Positions 9,201 to 17,584 of a stretch of 64,000 bases of DNA are shown here, piece after piece. The stretch is from Ktedonobacter racemifer DSM 44963 (GTDB taxonomy: Bacteria > Chloroflexota > Ktedonobacteria > Ktedonobacterales > Ktedonobacteraceae), in NCBI RefSeq assembly GCF_000178855.1, contig NZ_ADVG01000003.1, forward strand, positions 1,116,001 through 1,180,000. The letters are read 5' to 3'. The notes beneath the pieces were generated by a model. That model did no database searches. It was given only the letters and a program-made list of their open reading frames with translations, and was not told where the DNA came from. Each line of letters begins with the position of its first letter. Position 1 is the first letter of the stretch. Position numbers and translations under genes: made by a program.

Positions 9201-9259
9201 TATGTACCGATGTGATTCGCTTTCTTTGGACGAAAGAAAGCGAATCACATCGGTACATA
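9201..9259. terminator. 27-bp perfect hairpin, loop GGACG
   Basis: Perfect 27-bp stem (9201-9227 with 9233-9259) 50 bases after the NmrA stop, before the next gene on the same strand. It belongs to the long-hairpin set of this window. No U tract follows, so a terminator role is plausible but unproved. Confidence 0.6.
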
Positions 9260-9438
9260 GGGGGTGATGAGGTTTCCAGCATAATGCCTCCTCCGGCAGA
9301 CCGCCAATGAACTGCCTGTGTTTGCGACGAAGAGTGTTTGCTTATGCTCACATCTATCAATTCTGTTTCGAGATATCAGAGCAGGGAAGCACCTTCCTTC
9401 CAGGGATGGGACCACATGAAAGGGAGAATTACTGCGTG

Positions 9439-11346
9439 ATGTTGAATGAAAAACAGACCGAGCATCTCACTCTTCCACTATTGAAGGCGCCCATCATGCA
9501 TGGTGATGAGCAGAAACGAGCTGAGCAGCAGCTCAAAGCCAGCGAGGAGAACTTTCGCGTCCTTGCCGAGACAGTGCCACAACTCGTGTGGACAGCCCAA
9601 CCCGACGGCTTGCATGAGTACACGAACCAGCGCTGGCGTGACTACACTGGGTTCGCGCCTGAACGAGTACAAAGATGGGACCATCTCCAGTTCCTCCACC
9701 CCGATGATCGTGCAAGGAACCAGGCTCTCTGGCGGCATGCTCTGGACACGGGAGAAATGTTTGAGTGCGAAGGACGTCTCAGAAATGGTCAGACCGGAGT
9801 CTATCGCTGGGTCTTGACTCGCGCCATGCCGGTGCGTGATGATACCGGCCAGATCGTCAAGTGGTTTGGTACCTGCACCGACATTGAGAAGCAGAAACGA
9901 GCGGAGCAGCAGCTCAAAGAAAGCCGGGAGAGCTTGCGCGTGCTGGCCGAAACGGTGCCGCAGCAGGTATGGGTGACACGATCCGACGGCCAGCACGACT
10001 ACATGAACCAGCGCTGGCGTGACTACACCGGGCTGACACATGAGCACATCCAAAGCGACCGCTGGGCTCATCTTCAGTTCATCCACCCTGATGATCGCGC
10101 AGGCAACCAGGCTCTCTGGCAACATGCCCTGGACACGGGAACCATGTATGAGCACGAAGAGCGTCTCAGAAATGGCCAGAATGGAGAGTATCGCTGGTTC
10201 TTAACGCGCGCCATGCCGATGCGCGATGAAGGCGGTCAAATCGTCAAGTGGTTTGGCACCAGCACCGATATCGAAGACCAGAAACGAGCGGAGGAAGCCT
10301 TACGCCAGAGTCAGGAACGGGCAAGCGTCCTGATGAACTCCAGCATGATCGGGATCAGTGTCATCGAAGGCGAGCAGATAGTGGACGCGAACGACACCTT
10401 TCTGCGCATGACTGGCTATACCCGCGAAGACCTGCGCGCCGGGCGCATGAACGTGATGCGCATGACGCTTCCAGAGCATCTAGCTTGTACCCGGCAAGCG
10501 CATCAGGAACTGACCACGCAGCAGTCGGTGACATATGAGAAAGAGTACGTGTGTAAAGACGGCAGCCGCCTTCCGGTGCTCGTGTGCGGGGTGGTCTTAA
10601 AACAGCACCCACTCCAAGCAATCAGTTTTGTGCTGGATAATTCGGCGCGCAAGGAACTGGAGCAGCGCAAGGATGACTTTATTAGCATGGCCAACCATGA
10701 ACTGAAGACCCCACTCACTGCGGTCAAACTGCAGATCCAACTGGTGCGCAAACGACTCGAAAAGCACTCCCAGCCCGAGGCGGCCACCGCGCTTGCCCGG
10801 GTGGAGGGGCCTATCAAGCAACTGGAACGCCTGATCACAGAGTTACTGGATGTCTCCAGGATGCAGGCAGGGAGCCTCGAGTATCGGCGGGAGCGAGTGG
10901 ACCTCGACGAGTTGTTGCGGGAGGTCACAGCCACCATCCACCACCTCCATCCAAGCCATACCATCCTGGTCTGCGGGAGCGTGCGGGCCAGCTTAGTCGG
11001 GGATCGAGACCGACTTGGACAGGTCTTCACCAACCTGATCAGCAATGCCATTAAGTATTCTCCTGACGCCGAGGCAGTTGAGGTTGACCTCTCTCCATCC
11101 GAAGATGCGGTCACGGTCCATGTCCGCGATCATGGCCTGGGGATCCCGCGCGAACAGCGCGACAAGATTTTTGAGCGCTTTTATCGGGTCACAGATCTGA
11201 GGCAGCGAGCGATCCCTGGCCTGGGCATGGGGTTGTACATCGTGGCCGAGATCGTCAAACATCATGAAGGAACCATCACGGTGGACAGCACAGTTGGGAA
11301 AGGCTCGACCTTTACGGTGACCCTTCCTCTCATTCACAAGCCTTGA
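9439..11346 (+). CDS. Triple-PAS sensor histidine kinase
   Basis: Soluble kinase of about 635 residues. PAS domains 1 and 2 are recent tandem copies: both carry LRVLAETVPQ/FRVLAETVPQ, NQRWRDYTG, HPDDRA.NQALW, LRNGQ.G.YRW and IVKWFGT. A third, different PAS follows (SVIEGEQIVDANDTFLRMTGYTREDL). Then come HisKA with SMANHELKTPLTA and HATPase_c with NLISNAIKYSPD, VRDHGLGIPREQ and GLGMGLYIV. The start is uncertain: GTG at 9436 is 9 bases and ATG at 9439 is 12 bases after GGGAG. No partner response regulator lies nearby. PAS repeats of this kind often bind flavin, haem or small aromatics; the ligand is not readable here. Confidence 0.88.
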   Translation: MLNEKQTEHLTLPLLKAPIMHGDEQKRAEQQLKASEENFRVLAETVPQLVWTAQPDGLHEYTNQRWRDYTGFAPERVQRWDHLQFLHPDDRARNQALWRHALDTGEMFECEGRLRNGQTGVYRWVLTRAMPVRDDTGQIVKWFGTCTDIEKQKRAEQQLKESRESLRVLAETVPQQVWVTRSDGQHDYMNQRWRDYTGLTHEHIQSDRWAHLQFIHPDDRAGNQALWQHALDTGTMYEHEERLRNGQNGEYRWFLTRAMPMRDEGGQIVKWFGTSTDIEDQKRAEEALRQSQERASVLMNSSMIGISVIEGEQIVDANDTFLRMTGYTREDLRAGRMNVMRMTLPEHLACTRQAHQELTTQQSVTYEKEYVCKDGSRLPVLVCGVVLKQHPLQAISFVLDNSARKELEQRKDDFISMANHELKTPLTAVKLQIQLVRKRLEKHSQPEAATALARVEGPIKQLERLITELLDVSRMQAGSLEYRRERVDLDELLREVTATIHHLHPSHTILVCGSVRASLVGDRDRLGQVFTNLISNAIKYSPDAEAVEVDLSPSEDAVTVHVRDHGLGIPREQRDKIFERFYRVTDLRQRAIPGLGMGLYIVAEIVKHHEGTITVDSTVGKGSTFTVTLPLIHKP

Positions 11347-11607
11347 ACTTGAATATCATAAGCTATTGACTTACAGAAAAAAATATGGTATGTCGATTTC
11401 GTTAAGGTCAAGCCAGCGCCCAACAAGTGCCAAGCGAAGAAGCGAGCTCAGCCTCCTCCCAAACCCTTTGAGCCTGATGAAAGCTTTCTCGATTTCGTCG
11501 ATTTGCTTGATCCTCTTTGCCTCACCCCTTACCAAAAGAAAGGAGCCTAAAGTGAGATGTATTGGACTGCTGCCGACGGCCCGCGATGATGAGCAGGAGG
11601 TGGACCC
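11347..11607. other. Intergenic junction into the GC-rich block
   Basis: About 260 bases without a convincing gene. Composition changes from moderate GC to very high GC at about 11560-11600, which I take as the left edge of transferred DNA. A ribosome site (GGAGG) for the SDR gene sits at its end. Confidence 0.4.
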
Positions 11608-12363
11608 GTGACTGGAGCAACCGGCAGGGTGGCATTGGTGACAGGGGCCAGCAGCGGAATCGGTGCGGCCACCGCGCGCCTTCTGGCCGCGCGGTGGATG
11701 CGCGTGGTGGTCAACTACCTCCGCAGCGGCACGGCAGCCAAGGAGGTCGTGGCCGGCATCGAGGCCGCAGGCGGCCAGGCCATGGCCGTGCAGGCCGACG
11801 TGCGCGAGGCAGCGGCGGTCGAGAGCATGATCGAGCAGGTCCAGGCGGCATGGGGCGGCATCGACGTGCTCGTGCACAACGCGCTCACCCCGTATGTGAT
11901 CAAGCCGTTCCAGGACATGGCGTGGGAAGAACTGGGCGGCAAGCTCGACGACGAGATGCGTGCGGCGTTCGTGGTCACCAAAGCCGTCCTGCCCGCCATG
12001 ACCGAACAGGGCTGGGGACGCATCATCTACCTCGGTACCGGCCTCAGCCGCCAGCCCCGGGAGGGCATGATCGCACTGGGCACGGCCAAGGCCGCACTGG
12101 CGCAGTTCGCCCGGTACCTCGCCCAGGAACTGGGCCCGCGAGGCATCACAGTCAACATCGTCGAGCCCGGCCCGGTGGAGGGCACCCGCATGGCGGATGT
12201 GCTCGACGAGGAGCACAAGCAGCGGCAGGTGGCCGCAACCCCCCTGGGCCGCCTGGCACACCCGGGCGACGTCGCCCAAGCGGTCGCCTTCTATGCCAGC
12301 GAGGACAACGCCTTCATGACCGGCACCACGGCCGCGGTCAACGGCGGGATGTCCATGTACTGA
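11608..12363 (+). CDS. SDR family oxidoreductase (GC-rich, likely transferred)
   Basis: Classical short-chain dehydrogenase/reductase of 251 residues using NAD(P)H. The cofactor loop is TGASSGIGAAT, the NNAG position reads VHNALTP, and the C-terminus is VNGGMSMY as in FabG-like enzymes. The usual catalytic YxxxK is changed: where Tyr is expected the text reads REGMIALGTAKAAL, so Lys is present but Tyr is replaced (Met or Ile). Activity may be altered or the protein may be a non-canonical SDR. The GTG start follows GCAGGAGGTGGACCC. Third codon positions are overwhelmingly G or C, unlike the window as a whole, which suggests an actinobacterial origin together with the next gene. Confidence 0.85.
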   Translation: MTGATGRVALVTGASSGIGAATARLLAARWMRVVVNYLRSGTAAKEVVAGIEAAGGQAMAVQADVREAAAVESMIEQVQAAWGGIDVLVHNALTPYVIKPFQDMAWEELGGKLDDEMRAAFVVTKAVLPAMTEQGWGRIIYLGTGLSRQPREGMIALGTAKAALAQFARYLAQELGPRGITVNIVEPGPVEGTRMADVLDEEHKQRQVAATPLGRLAHPGDVAQAVAFYASEDNAFMTGTTAAVNGGMSMY

Positions 12364-12528
12364 CGCCCCGCTGTCCTCCGCACACCGGGCCATACCGGAT
12401 GCGGTCCGGCCGACGGACGGACCGCATCCGGCACATCGTCACCTCAGCACCATGGGCCGCAGCAGCCGGGCCTGCGGCACGCGCGGGCGCATGGCGGTGA
12501 CACGATCAAGGAAAAAGGAAAAACGTTC

Positions 12529-13407
12529 ATGTACACGATCGATCTCGCCTACGTCGGGCGGGGCCTGCACGAGGAACTGGTCGCCTACATCGCCGACCAG
12601 CAGGGCTACTACGCCGACGAGGGCGTCCACGTCGCGCTGCGCGACGGCTGCTCCTGGGACGAGGAGCGACTGCGCCACAGCGCCACCATCGGGCTCGGCC
12701 GGGCACTGCTGTCCCGACTGGCCGATGGCATCCCCTGGGTCGCGCTCAATGTCAACACCCACCGCCCGCTGTTCTGGTTCCTCGCCCGCCCCGGCCTGAC
12801 CGACCTGGCCGACCTGGCCGGCCGACGGCTGGCGGTACACGCCCCCCACACCGCACCCGGGTGCTTCGCCCGGATCGTGCTGCGCCAGGTCGGCCTCGAC
12901 CCGGACCGCGACATCCACACCATCGTCCGCCCGCCCGGCGACTACGGCATGGACCTACGCTGGCTGCACGGCGGCAGGATCGACGCCGCCCTGGTCGGCA
13001 GCACCATGGCACCGGAGGCGATAGCCGCCGAGCACGGCTGGCAGGTGCTGGCCTGGGTCGGCGACCACTTCCAGATCCCCACCGTAGGCGTGGCCGTCGA
13101 CCCCACCTATATCCACCCAGACGACCCCGCGGTCCAGGCCGTCGTACGAGCCCACCGGCGCGCCTTGCAGGTGATCCACAACGAATCCGACACTACGGTG
13201 CGGCACATCCAGACGTTCCTCGGCCGACACACCGCAGACGAAGCCCGAGCCCACTACGAGACGTTCATCGCACCGTATTTCACCACCGACGGCCAAGCCG
13301 ACCTCGCCGTCGGCGCCACCGCGATCACCGCGGTCGCCGCCGAACTCGGCGTCCCCGCCACCGTCACCGCAGCCGAGTTCTATCGCACCGCAACCACCAC
13401 ACCCTAG
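12529..13407 (+). CDS. NMT1/THI5-like (SsuA-type) solute-binding-fold protein without signal peptide
   Basis: 292-residue protein with the periplasmic-binding type 2 fold of the NMT1/SsuA group: YIADQQGYYADEGVHVAL at the start, FLARPGLTDLADLAGRRLAV in the middle, then HTIVRPPGDYGMDLRWL and GGRIDAALVGSTMAPEAIAA. It lacks a signal peptide or lipobox, and no ABC permease or ATPase is near, so it is probably cytosolic. Cytosolic members of this fold can be enzymes (THI5 in thiamin synthesis, MqnA/MqnD in menaquinone synthesis); that role is only a possibility here. AAGGAAAAAC precedes the ATG. It shares extreme GC-rich codon use with the SDR upstream and was probably acquired with it. Confidence 0.78.
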   Translation: MYTIDLAYVGRGLHEELVAYIADQQGYYADEGVHVALRDGCSWDEERLRHSATIGLGRALLSRLADGIPWVALNVNTHRPLFWFLARPGLTDLADLAGRRLAVHAPHTAPGCFARIVLRQVGLDPDRDIHTIVRPPGDYGMDLRWLHGGRIDAALVGSTMAPEAIAAEHGWQVLAWVGDHFQIPTVGVAVDPTYIHPDDPAVQAVVRAHRRALQVIHNESDTTVRHIQTFLGRHTADEARAHYETFIAPYFTTDGQADLAVGATAITAVAAELGVPATVTAAEFYRTATTTP

Positions 13408-13725
13408 GAGCCCGGCGACGCCGGCGCTGCCGAAGCGCACGCAGTACCTCAAGACTGCCCACGCAGAGACGCCCGCAGCCGCTGGGTCGGCCTCCTGCTC
13501 CACGTGCTCCCTCAGCGATCGGCCGGGTGATCTCCCGTGCCACGGGCAACGCCAGGTCCGACACGAAGGCGAAGTCCTCGATCTGCTTCTCAATGCTGTC
13601 CATGCCGGTCCAAGGCCCCGCTGACAACCACCGCTCTGGTCAGCAGGGCCGGGCTTATGGGATGCCCGACAAGGCTTCTCGCAAACGGTCCTTGCAGAAT
13701 CAGCTTCCCCTGAAAAGGTTTCGCA
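13408..13725. other. GC-rich remnant between transferred genes and MocR
   Basis: No intact gene. The minus strand can encode a short GC-rich peptide beginning MDSIEKQIEDFAFV near 13603, which then runs into low-complexity Arg/Gly sequence. It may be the start of a gene cut off at the edge of the transferred block. GC content drops again from about 13640 towards the MocR gene. Confidence 0.3.
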
Positions 13726-15237
13726 CTATGAGGGAAAAACGCTCACCAGTTGACGAACGCCAGCCTGAATCTCCTGCTCATTGACGGCTCCATAGCCAAG
13801 AACAAGACCTCCTCGTTGAGAAGAACCGAGCGTCAACGCGGACAGGGGAATGATCTCGAGCCCGCAGCTTGCTGCTTGTTGTGCAATCTGCTGATCATCA
13901 AGCTTCGGCGGAAGCCAACCCATCAGATGTAAACCGGCTTGAGGAGGCTGCACGTCTATGCTTCCCCCAAGTTCCTTCTGCAACGACTCGATGAGGAGCG
14001 TCCTTCTGGCCGCATAGAGATCGCGCATACGGCGGATATGACGCAGAAAATACCCTTTGGTCATCCAGGCTTCCAGGGTCAATTGGTCAAGAATAGGCAC
14101 GTGAATATGGGTAGAACTACAGAGGGAGAGAAAAGGGGGGACGAGTTGGGGAGGGACGATCAGATAGCCGATACGAAGTGCTGGAAAAAGCACTTTGCTG
14201 AACGTTCCAATGTAGATGACGCGCTGGGCGAGATCAAGTCCCTGTAAGGCATCAAGTGGTCGACCACTGAAGCGATAATCGCTGTCATAATCATCTTCGA
14301 GAATCCAGGCATTGGCTTGCTTCGCCCATTGCAGGAGGGCAATGCGTTGCGACAGATGCATGGTAACACCCAGCGGAAATTGATGAGATGGAGTGACGTA
14401 GGCCAGGCGAGCTTGGGGATACCGCTTTTGCCCAATTGCAACATTGATCCCTTCCGATGTCACAGGGATAGGAGCCAGTTGCGCGCCCGCGTTGAGGAGA
14501 GCCCGTTGTGCTCCGAGATAGCCCGGATTTTCCATCCAGGCAAGATCACCTGGGTTCAAGAGGAGGCGTGCTGCCATATCTAATGCTGCCTGCGCTCCTG
14601 GCACAATAATGACCTGCTCGGCCTGGCAATACACGCCTCGTGTGATGTTCACATGGTTGGCGATCGCTTCACGGAGCGGGTAATAGCCTGCGATCTCCTG
14701 ATAAGCGGCCATGTTTCTCAGCAGAGATCGTGCGCAGTGAGCCGCGATCTGGTTCCACTGCTGAAAGGGAAATGCACGGAGGTCTGGGGTGCCTGTGCGA
14801 AAAGCACGTGGGGGAGTCGGTCGACGATAGGTCTGGATGGAGGACACAGGGGCCTGGCGCGTTAAATCCTCTCCCAGGTGAGACAAGAAGGGGGTGGCGT
14901 GTGTGCTTTCGTCGGGAGCTGTGTTTCTCTGTGGAACTCCTTTGGGAAGGAAAAAGGTCTCAGGAAGGTCGCACGCCACCCTGGTCCCCTGGCCGACCTT
15001 TCTCTCGATATAGCCTTCAGCACAGAGTTGTTCATAGGCATTGCTCACTGTATTCAGAGAAATACCTAATTCGCTTGCCAGAGCCCGTGTTGATGGGAGG
15101 ACTTGACCTGGGTGCAATTGACCACTGAGGATGGCATGACGCAGTCGATCATACAACTGGCGATACAATGGCATCGTGAGTGTGTGATTGAGGGCAAGAT
15201 CTGCTGTGTTTTGAAGTACTTGTCGTCTTTTTGCCAT
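13726..15237 (-). CDS. MocR family (GntR-HTH plus aminotransferase-like) regulator
   Basis: About 503 residues. An N-terminal GntR winged helix (MPLYRQLYDRLRHAIL, PSTRALASELGISLNTVSNAYEQL) is joined by a linker to a fold-type I aminotransferase domain. The PLP-binding lysine is visible in YIGTFSKVLFPALRIGYL, and the aspartate motif in WILEDDYDSDYRFSG. MocR proteins (for example PdxR, GabR) use PLP or amino-compound sensing to control genes usually placed divergently. Here the divergent gene is the truncated NmrA fragment at 15581. The start MAKRRQ at 15237 is chosen because the HTH begins soon after; the open frame continues upstream to 15426 through what is intergenic DNA. Confidence 0.88.
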   Translation of the reverse strand: MAKRRQVLQNTADLALNHTLTMPLYRQLYDRLRHAILSGQLHPGQVLPSTRALASELGISLNTVSNAYEQLCAEGYIERKVGQGTRVACDLPETFFLPKGVPQRNTAPDESTHATPFLSHLGEDLTRQAPVSSIQTYRRPTPPRAFRTGTPDLRAFPFQQWNQIAAHCARSLLRNMAAYQEIAGYYPLREAIANHVNITRGVYCQAEQVIIVPGAQAALDMAARLLLNPGDLAWMENPGYLGAQRALLNAGAQLAPIPVTSEGINVAIGQKRYPQARLAYVTPSHQFPLGVTMHLSQRIALLQWAKQANAWILEDDYDSDYRFSGRPLDALQGLDLAQRVIYIGTFSKVLFPALRIGYLIVPPQLVPPFLSLCSSTHIHVPILDQLTLEAWMTKGYFLRHIRRMRDLYAARRTLLIESLQKELGGSIDVQPPQAGLHLMGWLPPKLDDQQIAQQAASCGLEIIPLSALTLGSSQRGGLVLGYGAVNEQEIQAGVRQLVSVFPS

Positions 15238-15764
15238 GATTGAAAAGGAAGCCTCCAGCAAATGATACCATGAAATTTGCAAAAATGACTCTTGAAGGGA
15301 CTCTCTTTCTAGACTATGCTTCCTGCAAAGGTCAGCACACGTTCTGACTGCAAGGCTTCTTCTTGGTAGAGATTGCTGAGAATGTGAGTGCACATCAATG
15401 CATGTGTATTCTGCAAGCATATGCACATCGAACTGGCGAGCCTTTGATTGGTAACAGAGGTGTTGATGATCTTCTATGGAAATTCCATAGCATGCTTATC
15501 CAAGGCTTTCCAACGCGCATCAGAATAGATGTTTAGACATCACAAGCCCGACTTATGGGCTACGAAGTAGAAGGTTCAGTATGAAGATTGTGGTTATCGG
15601 TAGCAGTGGACTCATCGGAAAAAAGCTTGTGAACAAGCTTCGTGAACTTGGCCATCAGGTCGTGGCGGCGTCACCTAGCACAGGCGTCAACACCATCACT
15701 GGTGAGGGGTTAGCTCAAGCGCTTGTCGGCGCTCAGGTGGTCGTCGACGTGGCGAACGCGCCTT
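15011..15764. repeat. Direct repeat copy B
   Basis: Second copy of the sequence at 7824-8578. It contains the intact start of the MocR gene, the shared divergent control region (about 340 bases) and the first ~61 codons of the NmrA-like gene. Identity stops sharply at CGCGCCTT (15764), where sequence leading to the GC-rich nitroreductase begins. Confidence 0.85.
15581..15764 (+). pseudogene. NmrA-like reductase, 5' fragment
   Basis: The first ~61 codons match the gene at 8395 almost exactly (VVIGSSGLIGKKL, NTITGEGLAQALVGAQ, DVANAPF). The match is cut at 15764 by a junction to unrelated DNA; the frame then runs a few more codons to a stop at 15796. Only the Rossmann start survives, so it cannot be a working enzyme. 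It still sits divergent to the intact MocR gene with the same control region as the complete copy. Confidence 0.88.
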
Positions 15765-15782
15765 TTAGGAAGGTAGGAGATC

Positions 15783-16448
15783 TTGGACGTCTATGAGGCG
15801 GTCACGAGCCGACGGGCAGTGCGCGGATTCACCGACCGGCCTATCCCGAAGGAGGTGCTGGAGCGCGTGCTGTCCGCCGCGGCTTGGTCGCCGTCCGGAT
15901 CGAACCTCCAGCCGTGGCACGCCTACGTGCTGACCGGCGCGCCGCTGGCCGAGCTCAAGAAGCGCGCCGGCGAGCGTGTGGCCGCAGGCGACCCCTGGGA
16001 CGAGCAGGAGTACGAGATGTACCCGCCCGCACTGAAGTCCCCGTACCACGAGCGCCGATCCGCCTTCGGCAAGCAGCGCTACGGCGCACTCGGTATCTCG
16101 AGCGAGGACTGGGAGGCGCGCCAGAGGGCCGCTGCCGCGAACTGGGACTGTTTCGGCGCGCCCGCCGCCCTGTTCTGCTACATCGACCGCGACATGGGCC
16201 CGCCCCAATGGGCCGACGTCGGCATGTATCTGCAGACGGTCATGCTGCTGCTCCGCGCCGAAGGGCTGCACAGTTGTACGCAGATGGCGTGGGCGAAGTA
16301 TCACAAGACCGTCGCGGAGATCCTATCCCCCCCGGACGAGCTCATCCTCTTCTGCGGCATGTCGATCGGGTTCGAGGACGTCACGGTGAGTCACGCCCGT
16401 CTGGGCCGGGCACCGCTCGACGAGACGGTCAGGTTCGTCGAGGGTTAG
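15783..16448 (+). CDS. Nitroreductase family protein
   Basis: FMN-dependent nitroreductase-like protein of about 221 residues that would reduce nitroaromatics, quinones or enones with NAD(P)H. Family hallmarks: AVTSRRAVRGFTDRPIP at the start, AAWSPSGSNLQPWHAYVLTG (FMN binding), ALFCYIDRDMGPPQWADVG, and a GMSIGFED segment near the end. The start is a TTG after AGGAAGGTAGGAG; no closer ATG fits the family N-terminus. Codons are very GC-rich, unlike the flanking NmrA fragment and the SDR downstream, so it looks transferred and joined directly to the broken NmrA gene at 15764. Confidence 0.85.
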   Translation: MDVYEAVTSRRAVRGFTDRPIPKEVLERVLSAAAWSPSGSNLQPWHAYVLTGAPLAELKKRAGERVAAGDPWDEQEYEMYPPALKSPYHERRSAFGKQRYGALGISSEDWEARQRAAAANWDCFGAPAALFCYIDRDMGPPQWADVGMYLQTVMLLLRAEGLHSCTQMAWAKYHKTVAEILSPPDELILFCGMSIGFEDVTVSHARLGRAPLDETVRFVEG

Positions 16449-16563
16449 AAGCCGTTGCTCTACCAATCATGGTGAACGTTGCTGGTGACAAGAGCTGTTT
16501 ACCTATCTGCAAATGAGCAGGATGTAAACTTTGGCTTTCTATGACGCAAAAATGGCACCATAT

Positions 16564-16600
16564 CTGACGTAAGAAGATGTTCTTGCGTCGGTCGTTTTTT
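16564..16600 (+). terminator. Rho-independent-like terminator after the nitroreductase
   Basis: Stem GACGTAAGAA / TTCTTGCGTC with loop GATG and one G-U pair (16566-16589), followed shortly by six T residues (16595-16600). It lies downstream of the nitroreductase gene and before the next SDR. Confidence 0.5.
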
Positions 16601-16663
16601 GGCCAGCTTGTGGCTGAAACGTGCTGATCGTTTGTATTGAAGAGACAACAAGGAGAAACCGAA

Positions 16664-17452
16664 ATGGGAAAGCTTGATGGAAAGGTCGCGATCGTGACCG
16701 GAGCGGGACGAGGGATAGGACGCGCGATCGCGAAGGCATACTTACAAGAAGGTGCATCAGTGACCGTAACTGCTGCGCGTGAACAGGCCGAACTCGATCA
16801 ACTCGCGAAGCAGGATGGGTCTGAACGTGTGTTGGCACTGCTCGCCGATGTGACGAATCCAGAGGCATGTGAACAGGTAGTGGAACAGACCATCCAACGG
16901 TTTGGGCACGTCGATATCCTGGTCAATAACGCCGGTCGAGGCATGAAGTATGTCAATGCTTCTTTTCTGATGGAGCCCACTCGCTTTTGGGAAGCAGAGC
17001 CTGCGGCCTGGCATATGATTATAGACACGAATGTCAATGGACCATTCTATATGGCTCGTGCAGTTGTGACACGTCTGCTGGAGCAGCAGCGAGAGGGGAG
17101 CATCATTAACATCAGTATGGACTATGAAGGGATGAAACGGCGCGGTTTTTCTCCCTATGGACCGTCGAAGGCTGCGCTTGAGTCTGCCTCGGCCATCTGG
17201 GGACAGGAGCTGATTGAGGCGCGTATTCGGGTCAATATTCTGCAGCCGGGTGGCGCGACCAATACCGGTATGGTCCCAGCTTCGACGCCAGCGAATATCC
17301 AGGCGCGTTTGCTCCAACCGGAGATCATGCAGGCTCCGGCTGTGTTTCTCGCCTCCGACGCTTCGCAAGAGCTCACCGGTCGCCGCTTGATTGCGACGGA
17401 ATGGAGCGCGGCCAATCCACAAGGCCGAGCTATTGTGGAGGGAATTGGGTAG
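16664..17452 (+). CDS. SDR family NAD(P)-dependent oxidoreductase
   Basis: Classical short-chain dehydrogenase of about 262 residues. Cofactor motif TGAGRGIGRAI, structural NNAG motif (LVNNAGRG), and catalytic set with Ser in NISMDYEG and YGPSK (Tyr and Lys four residues apart). The reported start at 16664 has AAGGAG 8 bases upstream; nine in-frame codons further upstream lack a site. Codon use is moderate in GC, so this gene looks native to the genome, unlike its left neighbour. The substrate cannot be inferred. It is followed by a broken integrase on the other strand. Confidence 0.88.
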   Translation: MGKLDGKVAIVTGAGRGIGRAIAKAYLQEGASVTVTAAREQAELDQLAKQDGSERVLALLADVTNPEACEQVVEQTIQRFGHVDILVNNAGRGMKYVNASFLMEPTRFWEAEPAAWHMIIDTNVNGPFYMARAVVTRLLEQQREGSIINISMDYEGMKRRGFSPYGPSKAALESASAIWGQELIEARIRVNILQPGGATNTGMVPASTPANIQARLLQPEIMQAPAVFLASDASQELTGRRLIATEWSAANPQGRAIVEGIG

Positions 17453-17584
17453 CTCTTGCGGATCGAGAGAGCACACGACAATGCTCTGCGGGTGGCCCGC
17501 ATGCTTCCGGTGACTGCCTTCGCAGGAGCAGCTGAGGGCCACATTGCGGAGATGTGTCTTTTTTCGGCCTAGTGGGACATTGAG

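Noticed and set aside
11371..12393. Long minus-strand open frame (340 codons) and other frames across the GC-rich SDR
   Set aside because: It is the shadow of the SDR gene. High GC makes all frames stay open; the translation is His/Gly/Arg-rich, without motifs or a ribosome site.
13408..13725. GC-rich minus-strand peptide beginning MDSIEKQIEDF considered as a P450 or regulator fragment
   Set aside because: Resemblance is too short and lacks any diagnostic motif; recorded only as an unassigned remnant.
12861..13784. Plus-strand open frame of 307 codons over the NMT1-like gene
   Set aside because: Arg/Pro/His-rich low-complexity translation, typical of an out-of-frame reading in GC-rich DNA.
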